Origin: Cordilura impudica
Taxonomy: Eukaryota; Arthropoda; Insecta; Diptera; Scathophagidae
NCBI GenBank assembly: GCA_963682025.1
Contig: OY821521.1
Coordinates: 49,707,307 to 49,771,306, forward strand
Length of the DNA: 64,000 bases
Direction of reading: 5' to 3'
Part shown: piece after piece, positions 23,824 to 34,880 of the stretch
Layout: every line of letters begins with the position of its first letter
How positions within the stretch are numbered: the stretch's first letter is position 1
Notes under the pieces: model-generated
Database searches by the model: none
Seen by the model: only the letters and a program-made list of their open reading frames with translations
What the model was told of the DNA's origin: nothing
Translations under genes and position numbers: made by a program

Positions 23824-26077
23824 ATTGTATTGTATTGTATAAAGAGGTGTTCGAAGTACTGCGATCAAAGTGATCTATTGTACTGCCCTCTGCTAATAGG
23901 TCGTCCTTATAAACTCTTATCCAACCCTGAAGCCCTCAGGAATTCGAGGATGTTGGTTGGTTCTAGTAATTTTATGTTGCTACCTAGTATCTGGAAGGAA
24001 CCCAGATGCTGTTTCCTTTTGTGCATTAGCGCTCCACAGTTCCCAAGTATGTGCTCTGGTGATTCGGCTTCCTCATCACTGAATCTGCATGCTCATGTGT
24101 TCCCTGAGCCTGCAGTGACCAGTTAAAATCCCGGTTAGTATTCTCAGACCGTTCTTTGACAATCCAATGCACGACCCAAATCTCTTCTTGTTGTAGCCAC
24201 CCAACAACATTTTGGATTGCCTTAAGCCCAAGTGGCTCGAGAAAAATTCCCGTCTAACACAATTTTCAAGTTCCCTGAGTACTCCTTCCCATACTTCTTT
24301 TCCTCTTCCACAAAATGGTTCCGGCCCTATTAATTTTGTGGAAGCTCCCCTTCTGGCAAGTTCATCAGCTTGCTCATTACCCTGAATCCTAACGTGTCCC
24401 GGGACCCAACAAAGGCTAACCTTGTTATGTTTACCTACCTCATTTAGCTTCTGTAGACAGTCCCATACTAGCTTAGAGTCTACTTCATAGGAGCTTAGTG
24501 CTCGAATAGCAGCTTAACTGTCTGATAATATGGTTATGTTCCTTCTTTTGTACTTCCTATTCAAGTTGATTTGTGCACATCTATCGATGGCATAAATTTC
24601 TGCTTGGAAAATGCTTGTTTGTATTCCCATTGGCTCGAAGTATTTGGTTCTAGGCCCGAAGACTCCCGCCCCTGTTCCACTTTCGGTTTTTGACCCATCT
24701 GTGTACCATTTGATTGTATCTTCTCTTAGAGAACATGCTGTACTTAAACCGCTCCATTCTCTCTTATTGCTAAGTTCCGTAATAAAGTATTTCCTGAAAT
24801 CATATTTCTTCTCAGCCCTGTCCATGGGGCAATCTAGGAGGGAGTAATCATTAACCTGGCTTATTCGGTTCCATTGCCCTTCACAAAGCCTGGTTATAGG
24901 TTTCTCTCCCTTTATTCTGATTGCCGTTGCCAAAGCTTTCCTCTGCACCACTAAATGTAGTGGGCTTAGTTGCAATAGTGCTTCAAGTGATGCCGTTGGG
25001 CACGTCCTCATTGCACCTGTTATCCCAATGCACGCTAATCTTTGAATCTTACTTAGCTGCATTTGAGTCGACTTCACATCTGTTCTTTTGGCCCACGCTA
25101 TAGCTCCATAAGTAACTATTGGGCGGACCATCATCGAGTACATCCAGTGTAAAATGCTGGGTTTACATCCCCAGTTTTTACCCGCTACCCTTCTGCAAAT
25201 CATTGTAGCTCGCTTGGCTTTCTCAGTGATGTGGTCGACATGTGCCTTCCATGTTAACTTGTTGTCCAGTACTATCCCCAGATACTTCACTTCTGCTTTT
25301 GGTCCAATGACTTCTCCCAAAATTTGAATTGCCCTCCATCTTGGAAGTTTCCTTTTCCTGGTAAATGGTACAATAGTGGTCTTCGTTGGATTGATGTTCA
25401 ATCCTGTTGCCCTGCACCATTGACATATAATACTCAACCCTCTTTGTACAATGTCACATATGGTTTCCTCGAACTTGCCTTTTGCTATTAAGATTATGTC
25501 GTCCGCGTAGCCCTGGCAGTCTTTTCCTGCTTCCGACAGTTTCATTAGTAATTCGTCAACAACCAGACTCCACATCAAGGGCGAAAGAACTCCTCCCTGT
25601 GGACATCCTCTGGTTGTGTTGACGGATATGGTCTCCCCCTCTGCTGTTGTTTCTACTGATATAGTGTAGAGCACTTCTACCACCCATTTTGATGTCACTG
25701 GGTCTACTCCTTTCTATTACTTCGTGTGAAGTGTTATCAAAGGCTCCTTCAATATCTAGGAAGGCACAAACGGCTATTTCCTTTTCATCTATTGATTTCT
25801 GAATAGTTCTTACTAGGCTAGTGAGAGCGGTCTCTGTTGATCTGCCCGCTCTATACGCATGTTGGTTTGGATGCAAAGGCATCTGCTGTAATATCCCACA
25901 TCTTAGATAGTTGTCTACAGCTTTTTCAAGTGTTTTCAGCATAAAAGATGTTAAGCTTATCGATCTGAAGGATTTTGGATGCGCGGTGTCCTTTTTCCCC
26001 ACTTTGGGTATGAACACCACTCTTGCCTTCCTCCATGCTTTTGGTATGTACTTTACTAGATATGGCCATGATTGTTC
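23824..26077 (-). mobile_element. 5'-truncated I-group LINE (RT plus RNase H)
   Basis: A non-LTR retrotransposon that lost its 5' part, including any endonuclease, at insertion into the F1 repeat. The 3' tail is a short ATACA-type repeat (tgtattgtattgta on the + strand at 23826-23839), as expected for LINEs that end in short tandem repeats rather than long poly(A). The ORF2 remnant is described separately. Confidence 0.85.
23907..26077 (-). pseudogene. LINE ORF2 remnant: reverse transcriptase and RNase H
   Basis: Reading downward, the RT begins at 'SWPYLVKYIPKAWRKARV', with 'FRSISLTSFMLKTLEK', 'HAYRAGRSTETAL' and 'FLDIEGAFDNTSH'. A frameshift at about 25700 precedes 'GCPQGGVLSPLMWSL', the catalytic 'GYADDIILI' and 'VKYLGIVLD'. 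The RNase H domain follows with 'WYTDGS', 'AEIYAI' and 'ILSDS', then an in-frame TAA (about 24511-24513, where Gln is usual), then 'WVPGHVRIQGNEQADELAR' with its catalytic His and Asp. A second frameshift near 24080 comes before the terminal zinc-knuckle-like 'SPEHILGNCGAL'; the frame ends at 23907. 'FLDIEGAF' plus RNase H suggests the LOA/I/R1 group; the exact clade needs a tree. The first methionine at 26080 lies in F1, not in the LINE. Non-functional. Confidence 0.85.
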
Positions 26078-27126
26078 CATTTTTCTATCTAGAACCCATA
26101 CAAATATACCAACCGAACAGATTCATAGCAATGTTTTTCAAATTTGGTTTATACTATTTTATGTATATCGAATTAGTAGGACCTAAGAAGCTGTCTCTAA
26201 ACTCAAGCTATGGGGTATCGTATAGTTGATATATTGACCGACTATAATTTTCTTATATACTTTTTTTTGGAAATAATTATACTAACGTTTTGGAAATAAT
26301 TATACTAACGTTTTATTTCAATCCTCGAATTTTTTGTTAATGTCGATGTCCAGAATTCGATTCGGCTTTTATTTCCTCAATCTATTAAAAACTGTGTTCC
26401 CGCAGAAGTCTTTGAATTTGCAGAATATCTAGATGTGGCACGGTGCTAATTTAAGTAAATACGGTAGTTGTGGAATGATATGAGTCGAATTTTGTACGAA
26501 ATGGCATCAAAGAATGAATGCCGCGTGAGACGGTGCATTATCCTGGTTCAAAAATCAAAAGTTTTCTGCCCTTAAAAAACTTTTATAATGTGAATACTAG
26601 ATGGTTTAGTATATTTTTGAAACCATAATTTTCAGAGCTCAGTAAAAAAAAATTTGCACGATATATGAAATAGAAATAAAATTAAAAATGCAATTGGGAG
26701 GTGATTAAAACTCCCCAAGGGATAGTCCTATAAAATAATTCTGATGCAATTTAAAATAAAAAATGGTTCTACACATAAAATACAAATACAGAACTGGAAA
26801 ATTCGTCTAAGAGACAGTTCTAATCCGTCCAAGGGAGGTATGATCCTATTAATAATTTTCTAATAGGATTTAAAATAAAAGCCAGTGTCAATACATGAAA
26901 AAAAATTATTTTTCTTGAAAATTTTACACCCACAAGGAATGGATCTATAAAAAAATTAATGATGAGATTTACAATAAGGATCTGTTTCGATATATAAAAT
27001 CAAAATATAATTGAAAAATTGAATTTGAAAGAATTAGATAGGAAAGGGTTTAAAAACTTCGCAGGTATGTTCCAATAAAAAATTTGGCGTTAAAAAAAAT
27101 CGATTTCGATTTGTAAAATAAAAATA

Positions 27127-28339
27127 AAGGGTGATTTTTTAAGAGCTATAGGAAAGTTTTCCAAAAAAAAAAACACATAAAATTCAGAAAAATGCATGAA
27201 ATCTTTATTTGAATCGATAGTACGGTCCATATAATTTAATGTTTGAAGATTATTTCATGCAAATGTTGACCGTGACTGCGCCTCAAATGGTCCATCCGCT
27301 TAGTCCAATTTTGGCGTACTCTTTAACATAGCCCCACAAAAATAGTCTAAACGCGTTGAATCGCACGATCTAAGCGGCCAATTGACCGGTCCCGAACGTG
27401 AAATAAAATGTTCACCGAACTCGCCTCTCAATAAGGCCATTGTTGCGCGTGCTGTGTGGCATGTGGCACCGTCTTGTTGAATCCACATGTCATGCAAGTC
27501 AAGCTCTTGCATTTTGGGCAAAAAAAGTTGGATATCATCTCTCGGTAGTGCTCACCATTCACAGTTACGTTACGATTCGCATCATCTTTGAAGAAGTACG
27601 GTCCAATGATGCCACCAGCCCATAAATCGCACCAAACTGTGATTTTTTCTGGATGCATTGGTAGCTCTTCCAATGCTTCTGGCTGATATTCACTCCAAAA
27701 TCGACAATTCTGCTTATTTACGTACCCATTGAGCCAAAAATGAGCTTCGTCGCTGAACACAATTTTTCGGTAAAAAAGTGGTTCTTCGGCCAACTTTCCA
27801 AGAGCCCATTCACCAAAAATTCTACGTTGCGGTAGGTCGTTCGGCTTCAATTCTTGCACCAGCTGTATATTTTGAAAGGCTTCACACCTAAATCCTTGCG
27901 CAAAATTTTCCACGTTGTTGAGTAACAGAGGACCAATTGCTGCGAATGGCGACGAATCGATAATTGATGGCCATCATTAACACTGGCCGCTACAGCTGCG
28001 ATATTTTCTTCAGTTGGCACTCTACGTAAGCGTGTTGGTGTTTTAATGTCCAACAATGTAAATTTGGTGCGAAATTTAGTCACAATAGCCCGAATAGCCG
28101 CTTCAGCGGGTCGATTAAACTGACCATAAAAAGGAAGAAGCGCGCGATGAACTTTCTTAACAGAACACGCATTTTGATAATAAAATTCAATAACTTGCAA
28201 GCGTTGTTCGTTTGTAAGACGATTCATGATTAAATTATAGGCCAAACTAAAGATGTTTGACAATGAAACAAAACACGATACGTGCGTCAGCTGTTTAATC
28301 CAGTGTTGCCAAAAAGATATTAGTTAAAAAATCACCCTT
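27127..28339 (-). mobile_element. rosa-like Tc1/mariner element (DD41D), complete ends
   Basis: Perfect 16-bp terminal inverted repeats (AAGGGTGATTTTTTAA / TTAAAAAATCACCCTT) are flanked by TA on both sides, the target duplication of the IS630-Tc1-mariner superfamily. It is 1213 bp long and sits inside the satellite array. The transposase within is broken (separate entry). Confidence 0.92.
27236..28227 (-). pseudogene. rosa-like DD41D transposase, frameshifted and internally deleted
   Basis: The ATG at 28227 starts MNRLTNEQRLQVIEFYY, a helix-turn-helix region. The first piece runs to about 27865, then a frameshift leads into 'IQLVQELKPNDLPQRR', 'IVFSDEAHFWLNGYVNKQ' (first Asp) and 'WAGGIIGPYFF'. 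A second frameshift at about 27520 precedes 'MWIQQDGATCHT' (second Asp) and 'SRSGPVNWP...CDSTRLDYF' (third Asp). Counting gives 41 residues between the last two aspartates, the spacing that defines the rosa group. After DYF about 40 codons are missing, and the frame resumes with 'NWTKRMDHLRRSHGQHLHE' up to TAA at 27236. All three catalytic aspartates are still readable, but the gene is dead. Confidence 0.9.
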
Positions 28340-29697
28340 TACATTTAAAAAAAATATAAATTTTACTGGAAAAATCAGATAGTTGTAGTTTAAAGACCTA
28401 TAAAGTCACAAACGGTTTCGATATATAAAAGAGAAATAAAATTAAATTAAATTTGTCCATCGGAAGAAAATACGGTTGTGCTTTATGCTGATATGATGAT
28501 ACTTATATAAAGATACTTATATAAAGTATCATTACTGGAAAATTCGATTGAGGAGGTGGTTAAAACACGCCAAGTCATAGGTCTATCAAATAGTTCTGAT
28601 GGGATTTAAAATAAAACACAGGTCCGCTATATAAAATAGAAATATAATATACATTTAAAATAAAAACAAAATTTCGTGAAATTTATTTTACTGGAGAATT
28701 CGATTGAGTAGGCAGTTTAAAACCCCCCCGACTGATAAACAATTTTCTGATGTGACTTAAAAAAAAAAAAAAACAGTTTAGATACATAAAAGCATAATAA
28801 AATTTAAAAAAAATTTTATTGAAAAATCGATGGGAGAGGGGGGTTTGAGCTGCCCGAGGTATGTTCCTAAAAAATTTTTCGGTTTTAAAATACAAATCAA
28901 TTTCCCTACATAAAATAAAAAGAACATTTAATTAAATTAATTTTACTGGAAAATGCGATTGGGCTGATTAAATCATATTCAATTATTTAAAAGCACAAAA
29001 CCCGTAAGCTTTTATTCAAAAGCAAGTAAAGTATTAAATTGGGCTATGACAAATCTCTGATACCCTCCACCTGGGTTTTATGTTTACATTAATATCAGTA
29101 GTACAATAATGCTTCTAACAAATGTCATCAAAATATTTGAAAAAGTACACAATTTGATAAACTTGATGCTAAATTATTACAACAAACACGCTGAATTTTT
29201 ACCATTTTTTGTTAGAGGTGTCGCTATATTTTAAGTCATATCTTGGCACAATGATGCCAGATTCACACTGCTCGAAATAATGAAAAACAATATTATCTTA
29301 TGTTTACCCACGTAAATGGTTTATTTTGTGAATGAGCGTAATTTCAACAGACATCTGGACGCGCGGATATCGTTATATGGACCAGAGGTGTTATGGGGAT
29401 CAAGAATATATATACTTGCTGGGGTCGCAAATTAATTATTAAATGCATTACAAAGGGAATGACAATCTGATAAAAACCCTCTGCTCGATAAATAAAATAA
29501 ATGTAAAAACTAATGATTTTCATTTTACTGGAAAATTGGAATGGGTATATATTTCCATAAAATAATTTCTGATCGGATTTAAAACACAAAACATTTCGAT
29601 ATATAAAATAAATAAAATATTACTGGAAAATTTGATACAACAGCTCCCGTTGGAATTTAAAATTTAAACGGTTTTTATTCATAAAATAAACATAAAG

Positions 29698-29830
29698 AGA
29701 AAGAAAATTATAGTCGGTCAAGACCGATTTTTCAATACCCATTACCCTGCGGTCAGAGAACTGGTCTTAGGTCCAACTGAGTGGGTAAAGAAAATATGCA
29801 TACACCAAATTTGAGTGTAATTATACCCTC
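29698..29830 (+). repeat. Interspersed repeat F1, head fragment
   Basis: 'gaaagaaaattatagtcggt' then 'caagaccgatttttcaatac' is the F1 head. The similarity ends at 'caccaaatttgagtgtaatt', where an F2 copy begins. Confidence 0.8.
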
Positions 29831-30600
29831 CACTCCAGTGTGCAGTGGGTATATATAAGTTTTTCATTCTGTTTGTAATAATTAGAAAAAAAACTTTGGA
29901 CCTCACAAAATATATATATTTGTGATCCTAATAACAACCGGAGTTGAAATAGCGATGTCCGGTTGTCCGTCTGTCCGTCTGTGGAAATCACGATGGCGGC
30001 ATCAATCGGGCAGCTAGGGTGCTCGCTGACATAAAAAATGATTCACTAACATCCTGAAAAGTTTGCTATTTAAATTCGTCCAAATCGGTCGATTAGGGCC
30101 CGAGATTTGAATGAAGAACTAAAAAAAGTCTTGAAAAAATATAATTTTCTATTTTGTTCTTGTCACGATCACGCCCTCAATAGTGCAGCTACAGTGATCA
30201 TTTTTAGTGAGAATGATTCACCAAATTCATGGGAAGATTCCTGTTTGAAAAATCATTAAAATCGGTGAAACAGGTCCAGGGAAATCTCTGAAAAAAAATG
30301 AAAAATATGATGTTTCTATATTGTTCTTGTTGTTATTCTAAATGTTGTGTTGTTGTCATAGCTGGACTTGTTGTTTTTGTGGTCGTTGTGGTAACGATAT
30401 AATAAAAACTAACCCTTTGTAAATTTTTTTATTAACTCTGGTAGAAAATTTTAAAAGTTTCCATTGTTTTGGCATCACTAAAAAAAATTGTTAGGTCATT
30501 TCTGTTATTACCACGAGCCTGCCTGCAAAATTTCAGATCGAATGGGTCACGGGAAAGGGGTTAAAATCGATCCAAAATTTTTTCGACAAGCAGACACTAC
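29826..30600 (+). repeat. Interspersed repeat F2, long copy
   Basis: The head is 'ataccctccactccagtgtg' then 'cagtgggtatatataag'. Then come 'gtccgtctgtccgtctgtgg', 'cgtccaaatcggtcgattag' and two related blocks ('aaaatcggtgaaacaggtcc'). It is a fly-type dispersed repeat with no coding capacity. The right end is uncertain. Confidence 0.65.
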
Positions 30601-33014
30601 GAGTTAATATAAAGGGAGTAAAAATTCACCAGCATCTCAAGCAAAAAATGCTAAAATACCTAGTTGTTAATAAAAAAAAAAAACAATGTAAATTTAGAAA
30701 AAAAAAATTTTATGTATAAATTTATTTAAAGAGAAAAACACAAAAATAACGTTTGATGCTGTATTTTTGTGTGTAATATTTACATATACATACATGAACA
30801 TATTAAATAACATAAATAATATACATATATTATATATATGTATATATTATATATATGTATATCCATAACAACTGCATGTTAGAAATAAGTCGGTGGTATA
30901 TTATTTTATTTACATAAAATTCTGCAATATTTTGTTGTGGGGAAAATACATTTATTTTGCATTAACAGAGTGTCACTTCATTTTGATCAGCGTGACTATG
31001 CCACAGTAGATGGCGCCACAATTTTTGTTTGTTCTAATTAGCTTTGCAATAGTTATTTCTATTTTAACATGAATGTTAATATTTTCAACTAGATATCATA
31101 CAGAACAATGTTAAGAGTATACACGGGCTGCTCTTTTATTTCATACGTTTTTTCATTATTCTTTTACAAATATGAACATAAGTTTGGCATATTAACTTTT
31201 TGTTGTCTTTACAAAATAGAGTTACCGAGTTCCTCAATGAGTTTTTTGCTTTCAAAACAGTTGCACATAGTTATATAGAATTATTATTCTGCTTTACCTA
31301 CAAAATATCTGATTGCGATTACATCTAATTTTTAAAAATTGTTTATAATTACTAAAGCATTATTATTCACATAAATATAAAATTGCACTTTTTAAATTTT
31401 CCATTCAAATTTAAGAAAATTTCAATTCTAAAAACTAGAATTAAAAATTTCCAATTATAAACTGCAATTAATTGAATTTCAGAAAATCATATCAAAACGT
31501 CGAAAATTATTATTTTAAATTTAGAAGACATCAAGTGCATCTTTAATATATAAATTTTATTCGTTAAACACAAATTGAAATTCCAAAAAAAAAAAAAAAC
31601 ACCAAATACCTGTGTTTACATTTAAAAAATTTTTACATTTAAAAAAAAAAAAAATGACATTCAGGAGAAATTAATAGCTTTTCAGTACCGCGATTCAGTA
31701 ATTTCTTTTAACGATAGTCGAATCGTCAAAAAAAAAAAAAGTAAATAGCAAAATTATCAGTAAAATTTTTAAACGATATTCGCTATTGTTAAAGTCAGCT
31801 GTTGTTGTTATCTAAACGACAACCATTTTTGTGTTGTGTATTCAATCGATAAAAACTTAAATTTTTAGGTTGAAATGTCATCATACATAAATAAAAATCA
31901 TAAAATAGTGAAAATATTTTGCTTTAATTAAAAAAACTTTTTTATATAAATAAAAAAAATTAAATAGCATATTCAATTCATTATTTGATTTACAAATAAA
32001 TAAACAGAAATATTAGTAAAAAAATAAAGATATTAAACATAAACATAAAATCATCCTGTCAAACACGAAGTAATTTGTTTTTTTCTATTCTTCTATGTGT
32101 TTTTCGCTTATTTTGACAGAGATGCCACTCGTTTACAATTTAAATAAATAGAAAAATAGATTTGCCGACTGTCGTTAAGATGTATGTACTTAGTGCATCA
32201 CTTAATCTTAGTGCAAACAACAATAGCTGTCGATATATTTTGCGATTGTTGGATCGTTGAAATTTACAGAATCACACTACAGAAAACATTAATTTAAATT
32301 CAATGAATTTTAGAAAACGTCAAATGATATTTAAGAATTGCAAACATAAAAATTGTTACATAAATAAACGCAATTTGATGAGAATGTTATTTATATAGAA
32401 ATTTTCACAATTTTTTTTGGATAAAATTTTGAAATTTTTCAGAAAATAAAGAAAACAAATTATTTTATTTAAAATGTTTGGGACATTTTGGTTTTTTGCG
32501 TTTGGCATCCCTAATTTGAATATTTATTATTATAAATTTATTCTCTATGTTTTCCAAATATGGCTATATTTTAATAAAAACGTTGAGAGAGCTTTTTTTT
32601 TGGTTATTATTTTGTTACTCCATCCGACCTATATGGCCGCAATGAAGAAATATTTGACCAGTTAAAAGAAACTATACAGCCATCTCCAATTAGCACGATT
32701 TAATACACATAGCCACCCTACACAACCATTACCTTTGCAATGGAGGTTAGGGCGAGCTATTCAATTAGCAAAAACTAAATTAAACGAGAAGTTATGTCAT
32801 ATAACTGGAAACGCATGCATATAGGTATATAACCTAAATGCATGCCGATCAGCAACCACGATGACCAAAAAGCAAACACCGAAATAAATCCGAAATAATA
32901 GAAAAGGCGAAGACCAACCCAAAGAATTTTCTGAAATAATTTGGTATTAAGTTTAACAAATTGTTTACTTTTTCATTTACATTTATTATCAAAACTCAAA
33001 CCGAGATGGAGGCT
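30601..33014. other. AT-rich intron sequence, no gene recognised
   Basis: It contains a TATATG/CATATA microsatellite at about 30780-30865. The frame 32474-32665 is hydrophobic and aromatic from AT-rich codons and resembles no family. Around 32690-32880 the base composition is less AT-biased, and a small unknown element could hide there. No RNA gene was recognised. Confidence 0.45.
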
Positions 33015-33650
33015 ATCAAAGATTCGGCACAGCCGAATTTAACACTATTACTTGTTTTTATTTTTTTTTTGTCTGCAGTTCTGAAAAAGTTAATATCGAA
33101 TGATATATTTATATGGGCGCTAAATCGAAAAATAGACCGATCCTGACCATAGTTGGTCAACTTACTTCTTTTTTGCAGAAAACATATACAAACCAAATTT
33201 GAGAAAAATCTGTGCAATATTTTTGTTTTTGATAGATTTAAATGAAAATCGGGAACCAGCTTTTTATGGGGGCTATGCCTAAGAATTGCCCTAAAGGGTT
33301 TATTTTAGAATTATTGATTAATGGAGGTAATAAACAGACACCAACCCAACATGACCGAGATCTATATGATAATTGGGATATTATGGCAATTTAAGTCGAT
33401 CTCATAGGGGACTAGATCTGAACATGAGCCGATCTTCACTAATTTCAATAACGTTCACCCTAAGGCCGATAGAAGGTTATATACTAAATTTTGTCAAAAT
33501 ATATTAATATTTGCGACCTGTAGTGGGACTACAAAGTTTACACGGACATACAGACTCAGAACATGATTCTGAATCAATCGTTAGAATAAAAGAGCTAGGT
33601 CTAGATCAAAGATTTATGGTAGTTATAAACATCAGCACAAACTCATTATA
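33015..33650 (+). repeat. F2 terminus joined to an F1 copy
   Basis: 33015-33058 is the F2 3' end (aaagattcggcacagccgaa, then 'cttgtttt'). It passes directly into F1 sequence ('aaagttaatatcgaatgata', 'gaccgatcctgacca', 'aaatcgggaaccagc', 'attatggcaatttaagtcga', 'gaacatgagccgatcttcac'). The (GGAC)n tail is reduced to 'acacggacatacagactc'. Non-coding. Confidence 0.75.
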
Positions 33651-33832
33651 CATAAGCTTTTGTTCAAAAAAACACGTTCTATTATTTTGGTCAACTTCTT
33701 AATCAGATTTCCTTTTGTGCAGCGGTAGGCTTTTGCTTCACAACACATATTTTATTTTTGTATACGAGGGCGGATCAATAAATCCGTGACTTTTAGAATG
33801 AAACACAGTTTTTTTTTTGCAAACAAAAAAAA

Positions 33833-34109
33833 TTATTTTTCAACATAATCTCCTTTTAGCTCAATACACTTAGTCCAACGTTTCTCCAATTTTTGTATCC
33901 GTTCCAAAAAATAGAATTTTTCGAGGTCCATAAAATTGGCATTTGTTTGATCAATAATTTCATCGTTGGACCTAAATCTCTTTCCTCCGAGCCATTTCTT
34001 TAGGTTTGGAAATAGGAAATAGTCACTGGGGGCTAAATCCGGCGAATATGGCGGATGGGGTACCAATTCGTAGCCCAATTCGTGGAATTTTGCTATTGAG
34101 ACTACACAC
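33833..34109 (-). pseudogene. mariner transposase, C-terminal part
   Basis: Contains 'ELVPHPPYSPDLAPSDYF', with the third catalytic aspartate in SD, followed by 'NLKKWLGGKRF', and ends 'WTKCIELKGDYVEK', the standard mariner C-terminus. It stops at the hAT-like insertion. The N-terminal part is on the far side (38843-39598). Confidence 0.92.
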
Positions 34110-34719
34110 TAGGTTAGCCCTTCATTATATGCAAAAAAAAAAAAGTGTTGAAACTCTCTGTCGCACCCGCTAGAAATATGGAAATAGCAAAAAAATTGAG
34201 AAATGGGTTAAACCATCTGAACTCAACTTAAAATATGGCTGTTTTTTACATCACTGTTTCCAAATTGGCTGAATTTTGGCAGGATTAAAGTGTATCCGAG
34301 AGATAAGAAAAATCCTAAATTTAAGTTCACTGACGCATCTGGATCCGGAAATATGAGGTCTTGAATATCGGAAAAAACTATAAAAATGTACAAAGTTGTA
34401 CTTACTTAATTATCATTTTCTTGATTAATATTATAGTGACGCAACTTATCAAGGTCGCATTTGAAAGGTTAATTAATTGCCTTTAATTTGATATACAACA
34501 TGATTTTTTCTTGGAAAGGTCAAAGGTCACATCTCTTGACCTATAATTCGGGAGGCTATAGCTGTAAAAACGACAATTTTAAAAATCTGAAAAAAATATA
34601 TGTTTAAGATTGGTTCCTTCCCTAAAGTTTCAAAAAATTTCAGACTGGGGGTATGCTTGGATCCAGAAATATTTATCATAGAGTAAAGGTAGATATTTAA
34701 CAAGTGAATTATTATTATT

Positions 34720-34880
34720 ATGAATGCTGTTGTTGTTGGCGTTGTTGTTGTTGTTGACATTATTATGATGAATGCTGTTGTTGTTGTTGTTGTTGGCGTT
34801 GTTGACATTATTATGATGAATGCTGTTGTTGTTGTTGTTGTTGTTGACATTATTATGATGAATGCTGTTGTTGTTGTTTA
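34720..34880 (-). repeat. GTT-rich minisatellite inside the DDE transposon
   Basis: Four units of a GTT run followed by 'gacattattatgatgaatgc' (on the + strand, 'gttgttgttgacattattat' then 'gatgaatgctgttgttg'). It lies just beyond the transposase stop codon at 34853, overlapping its last codons, and produces spurious Asn/His- or Thr-rich open frames on the minus strand. Confidence 0.85.

Larger units (their letters stand above)
23515..26258 (-). repeat. Interspersed repeat F1, split by the LINE insertion
   Basis: On the minus strand the F1 head (taagaaaattatagtcggtc) is at 26258-26239. It continues through 'ggtatatttgtatgggttct' and 'agatagaaaaatgga' to about 26078, where F1 stops. It resumes at about 23823 with 'tagtaaagtgaaatattttt' and 'atcgggaaagcagcttta' and runs to about 23515. 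The break falls exactly at the LINE's ends. This copy is older than the LINE. Confidence 0.75.
26580..29700 (+). repeat. Diverged satellite-like tandem repeat, ~100-155-bp units
   Basis: A recurring module 'ttactggaaaattcgattg', 'gaggtggttaaaactcccc', 'aagggatagtcctataaaat', 'ctgatgggatttaaaataaa' and 'ggtttcgatatataaaata' is seen about ten times between 26.6 and 27.1 kb, 28.35 and 28.95 kb, and 29.5 and 29.7 kb. Units differ strongly in length and sequence. The array is split by the rosa-like element and by unrelated sequence around 28.98-29.5 kb. Non-coding. Confidence 0.7.

Noticed and set aside
24611..24847. Plus-strand frames over 23830-26229
   Set aside because: These are shadows of the minus-strand LINE ORF2, which has clear RT and RNase H motifs.
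32474..32665. Small hydrophobic frame as a possible membrane protein
   Set aside because: Composition follows from AT-rich codons (Phe, Ile, Leu, Tyr, Asn); no start context, splice or family support.
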